DNA of 64,000 bases from Ensifer sp. WSM1721 (GTDB lineage: Bacteria; Pseudomonadota; Alphaproteobacteria; Rhizobiales; Rhizobiaceae): contig NZ_CP165782.1 in the NCBI RefSeq assembly GCF_000513895.2, positions 2,418,001 through 2,482,000 of the forward strand, in the 5' to 3' direction. Numbering within the stretch: position 1 is the stretch's first letter; each line of letters starts with the position of its first letter. The position numbers were made by a program, and so were the translations under genes. The notes under the pieces are model-generated. The model saw only the letters and a program-made list of their open reading frames with translations, was not told the DNA's origin and searched no databases. Below are positions 1 through 8,234 of this stretch, in pieces.

Positions 1-140
1 AGGCCGGCGAGATCCGCATTCTGCCGACCGAGTTTCCGATCCGCATCAAACCCTATGGGCTGATCACCGCCGAGGGCCGAGCGCTTCCCCCGAGTGCGAA
101 GCTGCTCTACGACCTGATCCTGAAGCAAAGCCGGACATGA
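1..140 (+). CDS. LysR-type regulator, C-terminal end (partial)
   Basis: The reading frame starting at base 3 is open into the window and ends with TGA at 138-140. It gives about 45 residues ending in PSAKLLYDLILKQSRT. This looks like the last part of a LysR-type effector-binding domain, in which a short Pro-rich loop (RALPPSA) precedes a terminal helix. The N-terminal helix-turn-helix lies outside the window, so the target genes cannot be inferred. The family call rests on a short segment and is only moderate. Confidence 0.5.
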   Translation, partial: AGEIRILPTEFPIRIKPYGLITAEGRALPPSAKLLYDLILKQSRT

Positions 141-198
141 TCAGGCCCGCATAATGTTGAGCGGCCAAGATCGGCTGAATTCAGCTTGGAGAGGCTCG

Positions 199-651
199 AT
201 GTTCGGCAAGTCAGTGTTTCAATCGGTGCTCGAGCGCCTGAGAGCCGATGAGGACGAGGACGTGCCGGACGAAAGCGCCGTAGACGGGTCGTGGCGCGCC
301 CCGATCGAGCCCTCTGCCGTTATCATCGAGACACCGGCACGAACGACGACGCCTCTCCGCACCGTTGAATGCGCCTATCGCGAACTGGCACCGGTCGATG
401 AAGTCGAGCCGCCCGTCATGCCCGAACATCTGAAGCGCACGAGCCTCGCCGAGGTTGCCGCCGAGCTTGCGCTCGATGGAAAGGATACCGCTCTGACGCT
501 CGCCGCCAAGCGCCGGCGCTTCGCGGCGGCGAATCATCCGGATCGCCTGCCTGCGGAGTTCCGGCCCAACGCCACACTTCGCATGAAACTCGCCAACATG
601 CTTATCGACGAGGCATCGCGACGGCTGGAATGGACCGGTACGGCGAAATAG
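199..651 (+). CDS. small J-domain-like hypothetical protein
   Basis: This is a protein of about 150 aa. I chose the ATG at 199 because a purine-rich GAGAGG stretch sits just upstream; an in-frame ATG at 154 would add 15 residues. The N-terminal half is acidic and Pro/Glu-rich and probably disordered. The C-terminal half (RRRFAAANHPDRLP, then an Arg-rich helix) contains the HPD tripeptide that defines J-domains, placed between two predicted helices as in DnaJ. I do not recognise a named family. A J-domain-like cochaperone is a reasonable inference, but the domain is short and could be degenerate. Confidence 0.6.
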   Translation: MFGKSVFQSVLERLRADEDEDVPDESAVDGSWRAPIEPSAVIIETPARTTTPLRTVECAYRELAPVDEVEPPVMPEHLKRTSLAEVAAELALDGKDTALTLAAKRRRFAAANHPDRLPAEFRPNATLRMKLANMLIDEASRRLEWTGTAK

Positions 652-654
652 CCG

Positions 655-882
655 TCACTTCATCTCGTCGCTCGTCCCGGCCTTTTCTTCCGGTTGCTTC
701 GGCTTATAAAATATGAGGAGAGTAGCGCCGGCATAGGCGGTGACGATCAGGAAGATCGTCCCCCACATCGTCTGCCCGCCATAAAATTCCACCGCCGTCC
801 ACACCGCACAGAAGCCAACGATCAGCAGCCGGATCCAGAAAGGCCTGTAGAATGGGTGATCCGGGTCGATGAACTTGATCAT
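655..882 (-). CDS. small two-helix membrane protein
   Basis: 75 aa. The N-terminus (MIKFIDPDHPFYRPFWIR) is followed by two hydrophobic stretches, roughly residues 17-33 and 38-58, and a charged C-terminal tail (KPKQPEEKAGTSDEMK). It looks like a two-span inner-membrane protein. It converges with the J-domain-like gene, with only 3 bases between their stop codons. No function is suggested by sequence or context. I accept it as a gene because of its clear membrane-protein composition and because it fills the gap exactly. Confidence 0.6.
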   Translation of the reverse strand: MIKFIDPDHPFYRPFWIRLLIVGFCAVWTAVEFYGGQTMWGTIFLIVTAYAGATLLIFYKPKQPEEKAGTSDEMK

Positions 883-1260
883 TCCAATGCCTCCGACAAA
901 CCTGCGCGGCAGGCTGGAACCTCATCTAATCCCATAATTCCTTAAATCGAAACCGATCCAAGCATAAAATCATGCGGGCGCCGGCGAACACTGCTCTTGC
1001 ATGGCAAAGAGGCACGATCGGGATGCTTGACGGCGTCCCAGCAAATGGAATAAAAATTCCGTAATTATAAAAATTGGCTATTTCATTCCGATGCAAGGTC
1101 GGGTGAATGGCACGGGAGGGAGGCGCCGCAACGGCGCGGGAGGAAGAGCACCACAGTCCTCTCATCTTCCCGCGGACATTCCCTCCGCGACGCCTTTGCG
1201 CGATGAGCGTCATCATCGCGCGTCAACCCGGTCGCAAACCGGAATTAAAGGACGATAGAG
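883..1260. other. intergenic region upstream of idhA
   Basis: This 378-base gap holds divergent promoter space for the small membrane protein (minus) and idhA (plus). Its middle is distinctly AT-rich (about 1040-1090) and carries an IolR-type box at 1047-1060. I see no convincing additional gene in it. Confidence 0.6.
1047..1060 (+). promoter_or_regulatory. IolR-type operator upstream of idhA
   Basis: The 14 bases GGAATAAAAATTCC fit GGAA-N6-TTCC exactly. This is the motif reported for the RpiR-family repressor IolR in S. meliloti inositol genes, including idhA. It lies about 200 bases before the idhA start, in an AT-rich stretch suited to a promoter. The match is seen directly; binding by IolR is inferred. 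Confidence 0.65.
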
Positions 1261-2253
1261 ATGACAGTGAAATTTGGTCTTCTGGGCGCCGGGCGGATCG
1301 GCAAGGTGCACGCGAAAGCCGTCACCGGCAATCCCAACGCGCGCCTCGTCGCCGTTGCCGACGCCTTTCCAGCCGCGGCGGAAGCGATCGCCAACGCCTA
1401 TGGTTGCGAGGTCCGCACGATCGACGAGATCGAGGCGGCGGGCGATATCGATGCCGTGGTGATCTGCACGCCGACGGACACCCATGCAGATCTGATCGAA
1501 CGCTTCGCCCGCGCCGGCAAGGCGATCTTCTGCGAAAAGCCGATCGACCTCGACGTCGATCGCGTCAAGGCCTGCCTGAAGGTGGTTTCCGAAACCAAGG
1601 CGAAGCTGATGGTCGGCTTCAACCGCCGCTTCGACCCGCATTTCATGGCCGTACGCAAGGCGATCGACGATGGCCGGATCGGCGAGGTCGAAATGGTGAC
1701 GATCACCTCGCGCGATCCCGGCGCGCCTCCGGTCGATTACATCAAGCGGTCCGGCGGCATCTTCCGCGACATGACGATCCATGATTTCGACATGGCGCGT
1801 TTCCTGCTCGGCGAAGAGCCGGTTTCCGTCACCGCCACCGCTGCCGTGCTCGTCGACAAGGCGATCGGCGAAGCGGGCGACTACGACAGCGTCTCCGCCA
1901 TCCTGCAGACGGCGTCCGGCAAGCAGGCGATCATCTCGAACTCGCGCCGCGCCACCTATGGCTACGACCAGCGCATCGAGGTGCACGGCTCCAAGGGCGC
2001 CGTCGCCGCGGAGAACCAGCGCCCGGTCTCGATCGAAATCGCCACCGGCGAAGGCTATACGCGCCCGCCGCTGCACGACTTCTTCATGACGCGCTATACG
2101 GAAGCCTATGCCAACGAGATCGAGAACTTCATCGCCGCGATCGAAAAAGGCGCCGAGATCACCCCGTCCGGCAAGGACGGCCTTGCCGCCCTGGCGCTCG
2201 CCGACGCGGCAGTTCGGTCGGTCAAGGAAAAGCGCCAGATCAGCGTCGCTTGA
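1261..2253 (+). CDS. idhA: inositol 2-dehydrogenase
   Basis: 330 aa, normal for the GFO/IDH/MocA family. It oxidises myo-inositol to 2-keto-myo-inositol with NAD+, the first step of inositol catabolism in the cytoplasm. The N-terminal Rossmann fold has GAGRIG at residues 9-14; EKP at 92-94 supplies the catalytic lysine (K93). The GGIFRDMTIHDFD segment supplies the Asp/His pair (D170, H174) expected in inositol dehydrogenases. In rhizobia idhA is often separate from the other iol genes, as here, and is controlled by IolR through the upstream box. A terminator follows the stop. The whole sequence closely resembles Sinorhizobium IdhA as I know it. Confidence 0.92.
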   Translation: MTVKFGLLGAGRIGKVHAKAVTGNPNARLVAVADAFPAAAEAIANAYGCEVRTIDEIEAAGDIDAVVICTPTDTHADLIERFARAGKAIFCEKPIDLDVDRVKACLKVVSETKAKLMVGFNRRFDPHFMAVRKAIDDGRIGEVEMVTITSRDPGAPPVDYIKRSGGIFRDMTIHDFDMARFLLGEEPVSVTATAAVLVDKAIGEAGDYDSVSAILQTASGKQAIISNSRRATYGYDQRIEVHGSKGAVAAENQRPVSIEIATGEGYTRPPLHDFFMTRYTEAYANEIENFIAAIEKGAEITPSGKDGLAALALADAAVRSVKEKRQISVA

Positions 2254-2275
2254 CGCGAGATACCTTATCCGCAGC

Positions 2276-2301
2276 GGAAGGCCGGCATCGCCCGGCCTTC
2301 C
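2276..2301. terminator. bidirectional terminator between idhA and the ROK gene
   Basis: A perfect inverted repeat, GGAAGGCCGG (2276-2285) and CCGGCCTTCC (2292-2301), has a 6-base loop and is followed by TTGTTT. It sits between the convergent idhA and ROK genes and can serve both. Confidence 0.75.
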
Positions 2302-2306
2302 TTGTT

Positions 2307-3518
2307 TCAGGGATGGCCGGCCGCGGCGATATCGGCGTCGATGGCGCTGAGCGCCCGGTCGAGATGGCCGTCGAAGACGAGCCGCTGCTCATCCGCGAGG
2401 ACCGTTATTTCCGGCAGACCCTCCAGCCGCACCTGCAACGATTGCGCAAGCCCCTCCGTGAGCCCCTTGTGCAGAAGGTCGAAATAGCGCGTGCCCTGCC
2501 CCGTGACGAAGATCGGCATCGGTTCATAGAGGCTGAGCACGCGGGAAATGCCATTGCCGAGCGCGATGCCGGCTTGGCGGAAAGCGTAGTCCGCCATGCG
2601 GTGCCCCTGCCGCGCGCTCGCGGCGATCTTGTCCATTTCCGAGAGCGGCACGAATTTCGCGGGGATCGTATTGGACGGCACCTGGAAGGCCGTGCGCAGG
2701 ATGCCGTAAAAACCGGCGGCGGCCTCGATGCAGCCATAGCTGCCGCAGCGACAGAGCCCGGCGGACGTCGCATGCAACATATGGCCGAAGTTCGGCGCCG
2801 AGACGTCGAGCTCGCCGGACCTCCCCTTCCTCGCGAGGCCGAGACCAATGCTGTGTCCGAGCGAGACGACCGCGAGCGACCTGAAGCCCCCCTCCCTCTC
2901 CTCCGCGCGGACCGCAAGCGCCTGCGCCACGAGCAGCGACTCGTTGTTGAGCATGACACTGGCGCGCCATTCCGGCCGGAGCAGCTTCTCGAAGTCGAGC
3001 TGTTCGTCGCCGAAGACCGGCGACCAGACGAGCCGTGCTCCATCTGCGGCCACGAGCCCCTTGCTGCTGATGGAGATGGCAAGCACCTCGTCCTTCGCGA
3101 TATGCGAGCGATTGAGCAAGCGCTCTAGCGCCGCCATAAGCGAGCGCCCGAAAGCCGCCGTGCCGCTCAGGCCGTGATTGCGCGCCTCCTCGAAACGGTC
3201 GAGCAGGACGCCCCCGTAGTCGACGAGCGAGTATTGCACGGTGTCGGAGGAAATGCGCACGACGATCACGTAGCCTGAGCCGCGTCTCGGCGCAAAGAGA
3301 ACCCGCGGTCGGCCGCGGCCACCCTGAACATGCTGCTCGGTCTTGGCGATGATCCCGGCGCGCTCGAGTTCGGCCGTGATGACCGAGATGGTGGCAGACG
3401 CAAGGCCCGTCTGCGCTGCGATTTCCGTGTGCGAGAGGGAGCCTTTGCGGCGAAGGGCTGCAAGGACAAGGCTGCTGTTCTGCTGACGCACAAGCTCTGT
3501 GCTGGACTTGGTCAGCAT
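2307..3518 (-). CDS. ROK-family transcriptional repressor (XylR-like)
   Basis: 403 aa from the ATG at 3518. The open frame extends far upstream into the divergent promoter and binding-protein gene, but only this part is gene-like. Residues 12-65 form a winged helix-turn-helix (SHTEIAAQTGLASATIS). The rest is the ROK sugar-kinase-like domain. The zinc motif is intact: H247 and C256-x-C258-G-x-x-G-C263. It is divergent from a xylose-type ABC transporter, so it is most likely the pentose-responsive repressor of that transporter, acting at the palindrome at 3634-3654. The exact sugar is inferred from the transporter type. Confidence 0.85.
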   Translation of the reverse strand: MLTKSSTELVRQQNSSLVLAALRRKGSLSHTEIAAQTGLASATISVITAELERAGIIAKTEQHVQGGRGRPRVLFAPRRGSGYVIVVRISSDTVQYSLVDYGGVLLDRFEEARNHGLSGTAAFGRSLMAALERLLNRSHIAKDEVLAISISSKGLVAADGARLVWSPVFGDEQLDFEKLLRPEWRASVMLNNESLLVAQALAVRAEEREGGFRSLAVVSLGHSIGLGLARKGRSGELDVSAPNFGHMLHATSAGLCRCGSYGCIEAAAGFYGILRTAFQVPSNTIPAKFVPLSEMDKIAASARQGHRMADYAFRQAGIALGNGISRVLSLYEPMPIFVTGQGTRYFDLLHKGLTEGLAQSLQVRLEGLPEITVLADEQRLVFDGHLDRALSAIDADIAAAGHP

Positions 3519-3604
3519 TGCACGTCCCTGCCGGTGGCGGATTCCTCGAACATGCTCCTCCCAAAGCATCTGCAGAACAGCAACACAAGGAGTGGATAGG
3601 CTTG

Positions 3605-3633
3605 TTGACAGCCTTCTAAAACTCTGACATCTA
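3605..3633 (+). promoter_or_regulatory. sigma70-type promoter of the xylose-type ABC operon
   Basis: TTGACA at 3605-3610 is a consensus -35. A 17-base spacer leads to CATCTA (3628-3633), a weaker -10. The palindrome at 3634-3654 follows directly, which places it over the expected transcription start. Confidence 0.5.
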
Positions 3634-3654
3634 TTTTCTCGACTGTCGAGAAAA
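3634..3654. promoter_or_regulatory. perfect palindromic operator, probably for the ROK repressor
   Basis: TTTTCTCGAC (3634-3643) and GTCGAGAAAA (3645-3654) form a perfect 10-bp inverted repeat around one central base. It lies between the divergent ROK and transporter genes, immediately downstream of the -35/-10 elements, where a bound dimer would block transcription. Confidence 0.7.
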
Positions 3655-3758
3655 AAGCTCCGCGCGCACTGCCGGAGACATTTGCGGCAGCGCTTCACGG
3701 CTCGTCGGGGATGCGTGCGGGAGGTTCGCGCGCGCGGCGGGCCCTTTGGGAGGATAAA

Positions 3759-4799
3759 ATGAAATCCATTTTGAAGCTGATGGCGGGGGCCGCCATCATC
3801 GCGTCCATGCATTCCGCGGCGATCGCCAAGGATCTCGTGATCGGCGTTTCCTGGTCCAACTTCCAGGAAGAGCGCTGGAAAACCGACGAGGCCGCGATCA
3901 AGGCCGCACTCGAAGCCTCCGGCGACAAGTATATTTCCGCCGACGCACAGTCCTCTGCCGCTAAGCAGCTCACCGATATCGAGTCGCTGATTGCTCAGGG
4001 CGCGAACGCGCTGATCGTGCTTGCGCAGGATTCCGACGCCATCGCTCCGGCCATCGAAAAGGCGGCCGCCGAAGGCATCCCGGTCGTCGGCTACGACCGC
4101 CTGATCGAGAACCCGGCCGCCTTCTACATCACCTTCGACAACAAGGAAGTGGGCCGCATGCAGGCTCGCGAGGTCTTCAAGGCGAAGCCCGAAGGCAACT
4201 TCGTCTTCATCAAGGGCTCCTCCTCCGACCCGAACGCCGATTTCCTCTTCTCCGGGCAGATGGAAGTACTGAAGGAGGCGGTGGACGCCGGCAAGGTCAA
4301 GAATGTCGGCGAGGCCTATACGGACGGCTGGAAGCCGGAAACCGCCCAGAAGAACATGGAGCAGTTCCTGACCGCCAACGACAACAAGGTCGACGCGGTC
4401 GTCGCCTCCAACGACGGCACTGCCGGCGGCGCGATCGCGGCGCTCACCGCGCAGGGTCTGGCCGGCTCCGTCCCCGTCTCGGGGCAGGACGGCGACCATG
4501 CCGCGCTCAACCGCGTGGCGCTCGGCACCCAGACTGTTTCCGTCTGGAAGGACGCCCGCGAACTCGGCAAGAAGGCGGCGGAGATCGCCGTGACGCTCGC
4601 CGGTGGCAAGACCATGGACGAGATTGAAGGCGTGCAGACCTTCAACGGCGGACCGAAGGGCGTCGCCATGAAGTCCGTCTTCCTGGCGCCGATGGCGATC
4701 ACCAAGGACAATCTGAACGTCGTCATCGACGCCGGCTGGATTTCCAGGGACGCGGCCTGCCAGGGTGTTGCAGCCGGCTCCGTTGCCGCCTGCAACTGA
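3759..4799 (+). CDS. xylF: xylose-type sugar ABC transporter, periplasmic binding protein
   Basis: 346 aa from the ATG at 3759, which has a good GGGAGG ribosome site; the longer open frame upstream is not needed. An N-terminal signal peptide (Lys, then a hydrophobic stretch ending in AIAKD, cleavage near residue 21) exports it to the periplasm. The mature protein is a type 1 periplasmic binding protein close to XylF ([32 protein letters not shown]). It is first in a three-gene operon with a permease and a single-domain ATPase, the XylFHG arrangement. Xylose is the likely ligand, but other pentoses are possible. Confidence 0.85.
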   Translation: MKSILKLMAGAAIIASMHSAAIAKDLVIGVSWSNFQEERWKTDEAAIKAALEASGDKYISADAQSSAAKQLTDIESLIAQGANALIVLAQDSDAIAPAIEKAAAEGIPVVGYDRLIENPAAFYITFDNKEVGRMQAREVFKAKPEGNFVFIKGSSSDPNADFLFSGQMEVLKEAVDAGKVKNVGEAYTDGWKPETAQKNMEQFLTANDNKVDAVVASNDGTAGGAIAALTAQGLAGSVPVSGQDGDHAALNRVALGTQTVSVWKDARELGKKAAEIAVTLAGGKTMDEIEGVQTFNGGPKGVAMKSVFLAPMAITKDNLNVVIDAGWISRDAACQGVAAGSVAACN

Positions 4800-4827
4800 C
4801 GGACGGGCGCTTTGCATTGACTTCGAG

Positions 4828-4855
4828 ACGCCGCAACGGGACCCCGTTGCGGCGT
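4828..4855 (+). terminator. strong hairpin between binding-protein and permease genes
   Basis: Arms ACGCCGCAACGGG (4828-4840) and CCCGTTGCGGCGT (4843-4855) pair perfectly. No U-run follows, so it is more likely an mRNA-stabilising or attenuating hairpin. Such structures commonly keep binding-protein mRNA in excess over permease mRNA. Confidence 0.6.
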
Positions 4856-4958
4856 TCGCATGAGGTCCGAACGGTCCTGCTCGCGCGGTGATATGATTGC
4901 GGCAACACCACGCGGGGTAACCGCATCAACGAATATAAACAGTGGGGGAACGCCGGCC

Positions 4959-6272
4959 ATGGCCGACACGACAGACACCGCACATTTCAACCGCGCGCGC
5001 AACGCCGCCGAAAGCCCGGTAAAGCGCTTCTTTCGCGCCACGGAGATCGACACGCGCCTGCTCGGAATGGTCGGCGCCATGCTGATCATCTGGATCGGCT
5101 TCGATTTCCTGTCGAACGGCCTATTCCTGACGCCGCGCAACCTCTGGAACCTTTCGGTGCAGACCGCCTCGATCGCCGTGATGGCGACCGGCATGGTGCT
5201 GGTCATCGTCACCCGCAATATCGACCTGTCGGTCGGCTCGATCCTCGGCTTCGTCGGCATGATCATGGGCGTGCTGCAGGCCGAGCTGCTGCCGCAGCTC
5301 CTCGGCTTCAATCACCCGGCCACCTGGATCGTCACGCTCCTTGTCGGCCTCGCGCTCGGCGCGTCGATCGGCGCCCTGCACGGCGTGATCATCGCTTTCC
5401 TGAACGTTCCCTCCTTCATCGTGACGCTCGGCGGCCTGCTCGTCTGGCGCGGTGCCACCTGGTTCGTCACGAGCGGCCGCACCGTCGCGCCGATGGACGC
5501 GACCTTCCGCCTGATGGGCGGCGGCACCGAAGGTTCGATCGGCGCCACCGCGAGCTGGATCGTCGGCCTCATCGCCTGCCTCGCCATCGTCGTCAGCATC
5601 CTGAACGCCCGCAAGCAGCGCAAGCGCTTCGGCTTTCCGCGCCGCCCGGTCTGGGCCGAATACCTGCTCTCGGCGGTCGGCTGCCTGCTCGTTCTCGGTG
5701 CCGTGACGATCGCCAACAGCTATCCCTGGCCGACCAATATCGCCCGCAGATACGCCGAGGCGAACGGCATCGCCTGGCCGGAAGGCGGCCTCTTCATCGC
5801 CCACGGCATCGCCATCCCGGTCCTGATCGCGATCGTCATCGGCATCGTCATGACCTTCATCTCGACGCGGCTGCGCTTCGGCCGCTATGTCTTCGCGATC
5901 GGCGGCAATCCGGAAGCGGCCGAACTCGCCGGCATCAAGACGCGTTGGGTGACCGTCCGCATCTTCGCGCTGATGGGCATGCTCTGCGCCGTCGCCGCCG
6001 CGATTTCGACGGCGCGCCTCAACGCCGCCACCAATGCGCAAGGCGAGCTCGACGAACTCTATACGATCGCCGCGGCCGTCATCGGCGGCACCTCGCTTGC
6101 CGGCGGCATGGGCACGATCGCCGGCGCCATGCTCGGCGCGCTCGTCATGCAGTCCCTGCAATCCGGCATGGTGCTGCTCGGCATCGACAGCCCACTGCAG
6201 CGGATCGTCGTCGGCGTCGTTCTCGTCACCGCCGTATGGCTCGATACCGTCTACCGCGCCCGCGCGAAATAA
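4959..6272 (+). CDS. xylH: xylose-type sugar ABC transporter, permease
   Basis: 437 aa. I start at the ATG at 4959 (MADTTDTAH) because GTGGGGGA lies just upstream; the open frame runs about 100 bases further back without a better start. It is a BPD_transp_2 family permease with about ten or more hydrophobic helices. Family motifs include [12 protein letters not shown] and [14 protein letters not shown], the latter being the contact region for the ATPase. The large loop with the [16 protein letters not shown] segment between two helix groups is typical of XylH rather than the shorter RbsC. It forms the transmembrane channel of the importer. The ATPase gene starts 14 bases downstream. Confidence 0.85.
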   Translation: MADTTDTAHFNRARNAAESPVKRFFRATEIDTRLLGMVGAMLIIWIGFDFLSNGLFLTPRNLWNLSVQTASIAVMATGMVLVIVTRNIDLSVGSILGFVGMIMGVLQAELLPQLLGFNHPATWIVTLLVGLALGASIGALHGVIIAFLNVPSFIVTLGGLLVWRGATWFVTSGRTVAPMDATFRLMGGGTEGSIGATASWIVGLIACLAIVVSILNARKQRKRFGFPRRPVWAEYLLSAVGCLLVLGAVTIANSYPWPTNIARRYAEANGIAWPEGGLFIAHGIAIPVLIAIVIGIVMTFISTRLRFGRYVFAIGGNPEAAELAGIKTRWVTVRIFALMGMLCAVAAAISTARLNAATNAQGELDELYTIAAAVIGGTSLAGGMGTIAGAMLGALVMQSLQSGMVLLGIDSPLQRIVVGVVLVTAVWLDTVYRARAK

Positions 6273-6286
6273 TCAGGAGTTCGAAC

Positions 6287-7072
<786 letters not shown>

Positions 7073-7151
7073 GCGCGGAGCGGGATGGGGAGCGCGGGCG
7101 GTTTCCGCCCACCTCCCCCCTCGGTTCCATCTGGACATCTGCACCTGAATC

Positions 7152-7183
7152 AATGCCGCATCCCGACAGATGCGGCATTTTTC
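7152..7183 (+). terminator. intrinsic terminator of the xylFHG-like operon
   Basis: AATGCCGCATC (7152-7162) pairs perfectly with GATGCGGCATT (7169-7179) and is followed by a T-run. It ends the operon before the tRNA gene. Confidence 0.85.
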
Positions 7184-7341
7184 TTTCGCCGCGAGACGCT
7201 ACGAGCGATGCGCCGTGACCACAGCTCGGCCGAGGAAAGCAAATTTCCCGCACAATCTCCTGCAATTGACCATTGAAGCGGCACGCAAGCTAGGCTAAGA
7301 ACCGCTCACAGCCTGCTTCGGCGGCCCTGCCGCCAACGGAT

Positions 7342-7418
7342 GCACCCGTAGCTCAGCTGGATAGAGTGTTGGATTCCGATTCCAAAGGTCACAGGTTCGA
7401 ATCCTGTCGGGTGCGCCA
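7342..7418 (+). tRNA. tRNA-Arg (anticodon CCG)
   Basis: This is a 77-base cloverleaf including the encoded CCA. The acceptor stem pairs GCACCCG with CGGGTGC, the anticodon loop TTCCGAT gives anticodon CCG, and the T-loop is GGTTCGAATCC. It reads CGG arginine codons, which are frequent in GC-rich genomes. In S. meliloti this tRNA is known as an essential single gene on pSymB. Here its 3' end borders an AT-richer accessory segment, so it probably served as an integration site. Confidence 0.95.
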
Positions 7419-7461
7419 TTTCCCCACGGTCCATACCGAACACATAAGTAACAGAACGTAC

Positions 7462-7670
7462 CTAAGACATGGGTGACAACCTCGTGCCGAACGGGTTGTC
7501 GATGGTTTGCAAAGTTCTCTTCTCCAGGTCGATATATCCCAGATCATAATGCATGAAGGTAACGAGCCAAATGCGGTTGTCGACTTCCTTGAGGCCGAGC
7601 TTCTGGCCTGCGAGCACCGCGATACGTTGATCTCTTGCGGTGGATGCAGATGCCGCCGCAATTAGTCACC
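7462..7670 (-). pseudogene. C-terminal relic of an IS481-type transposase
   Basis: Read on the minus strand, one frame gives VLAGQKLGLKEVDNRIW and on to DLGYID..IDNPFGTRLSPMS, ending at TAG (7462-7464). I recognise this as the conserved end of integrase-core (IS481-like) transposases. The preceding pieces, CGGICIHRK and INVS, lie in the two other frames, so at least two frameshifts separate them. Only about 60 codons remain. The sequence just outside (about 7430-7460, with GTAAC and TACCTAAG elements) resembles the terminal region of such an element. It lies 44 bases past the tRNA and marks the left edge of the accessory segment. Confidence 0.7.
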
Positions 7671-7838
7671 AGCGCATCTCCGTCATGAAAGGGGAAGCGA
7701 TCTCCGGCGGATTACGGAAATAAACAAGCTAGGTCCTAGCTCGATGGCGTTTTAGATGGGAAGAAGCTCAATCTTTTCAATGATGGCATGAGCTGAGCTC
7801 GGAAGCGAGTTAGCATTAGCACCGGTCGCTGTGACAAG
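7671..7838. other. gap between transposase relic and accessory operon
   Basis: I see no gene in these bases. The DNA is AT-richer than the left flank, consistent with decayed mobile sequence. The accessory operon ends at 7839. Confidence 0.5.
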
Positions 7839-8234
7839 TTAACGAAAAGCGGTAATCCTCGTCATGCGGAAAGAATATACTACGCCAACGACGCAAGTGA
7901 GCACTATCCCGGCATAAAACAAGTATAGCGCGTACACAGCACTTTCAGAGATTGGACCTGCGGGACACGCTGTGGCACCGGATCTTAGTAGACCATATGC
8001 GCAAAGATACAGCACTACGTTGCCAATCGCGCCGAGCAGCGTGAGAGTTCCAAAAAATAACGTCCACGACCGATAGGTGTTTAGTCGGTTACGCTCGGCG
8101 ACATTGGGTGTGTCAAATTTCTTCGGGAACGCCATTATAGACTTCCCGAAAGATATGCCTCCCCCCACAGTCACGATTGCCAGCAGTGGTCCCCCGAAGG
8201 ACGAGTTAAGTGCACACCAAATGTCTACCAGCAT
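7839..8234 (-). CDS. small membrane protein, last gene of the RuBisCO-like accessory operon
   Basis: 131 aa, starting with the ATG directly after the TAG stop of the upstream RuBisCO-like gene (no intervening base). Hydrophobic segments near residues 14-34, 55-80 and 100-122 suggest three to four membrane spans. A charged loop (PKKFDTPNVAERNRLNTYRS) lies between the first two. I recognise no family. Immediate coupling to the upstream gene suggests that it works with it, perhaps as a membrane anchor, channel or effector. Base composition is lower in GC than the flanking core genes, as in the rest of the operon. Confidence 0.6.
   Translation of the reverse strand: MLVDIWCALNSSFGGPLLAIVTVGGGISFGKSIMAFPKKFDTPNVAERNRLNTYRSWTLFFGTLTLLGAIGNVVLYLCAYGLLRSGATACPAGPISESAVYALYLFYAGIVLTCVVGVVYSFRMTRITAFR

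Noticed and set aside
2307..4817. Very long minus-strand open frame (836 codons) covering the ROK gene and the divergent binding-protein gene
   Set aside because: Only the part after ATG 3518 has ROK sequence. The rest is the reverse of the xylF-like gene in GC-rich DNA and lacks family features.
7389..7661. 90-codon minus-strand frame overlapping the tRNA end
   Set aside because: It runs through the tRNA and through the transposase relic out of frame, so it is a by-product of the frameshifts.
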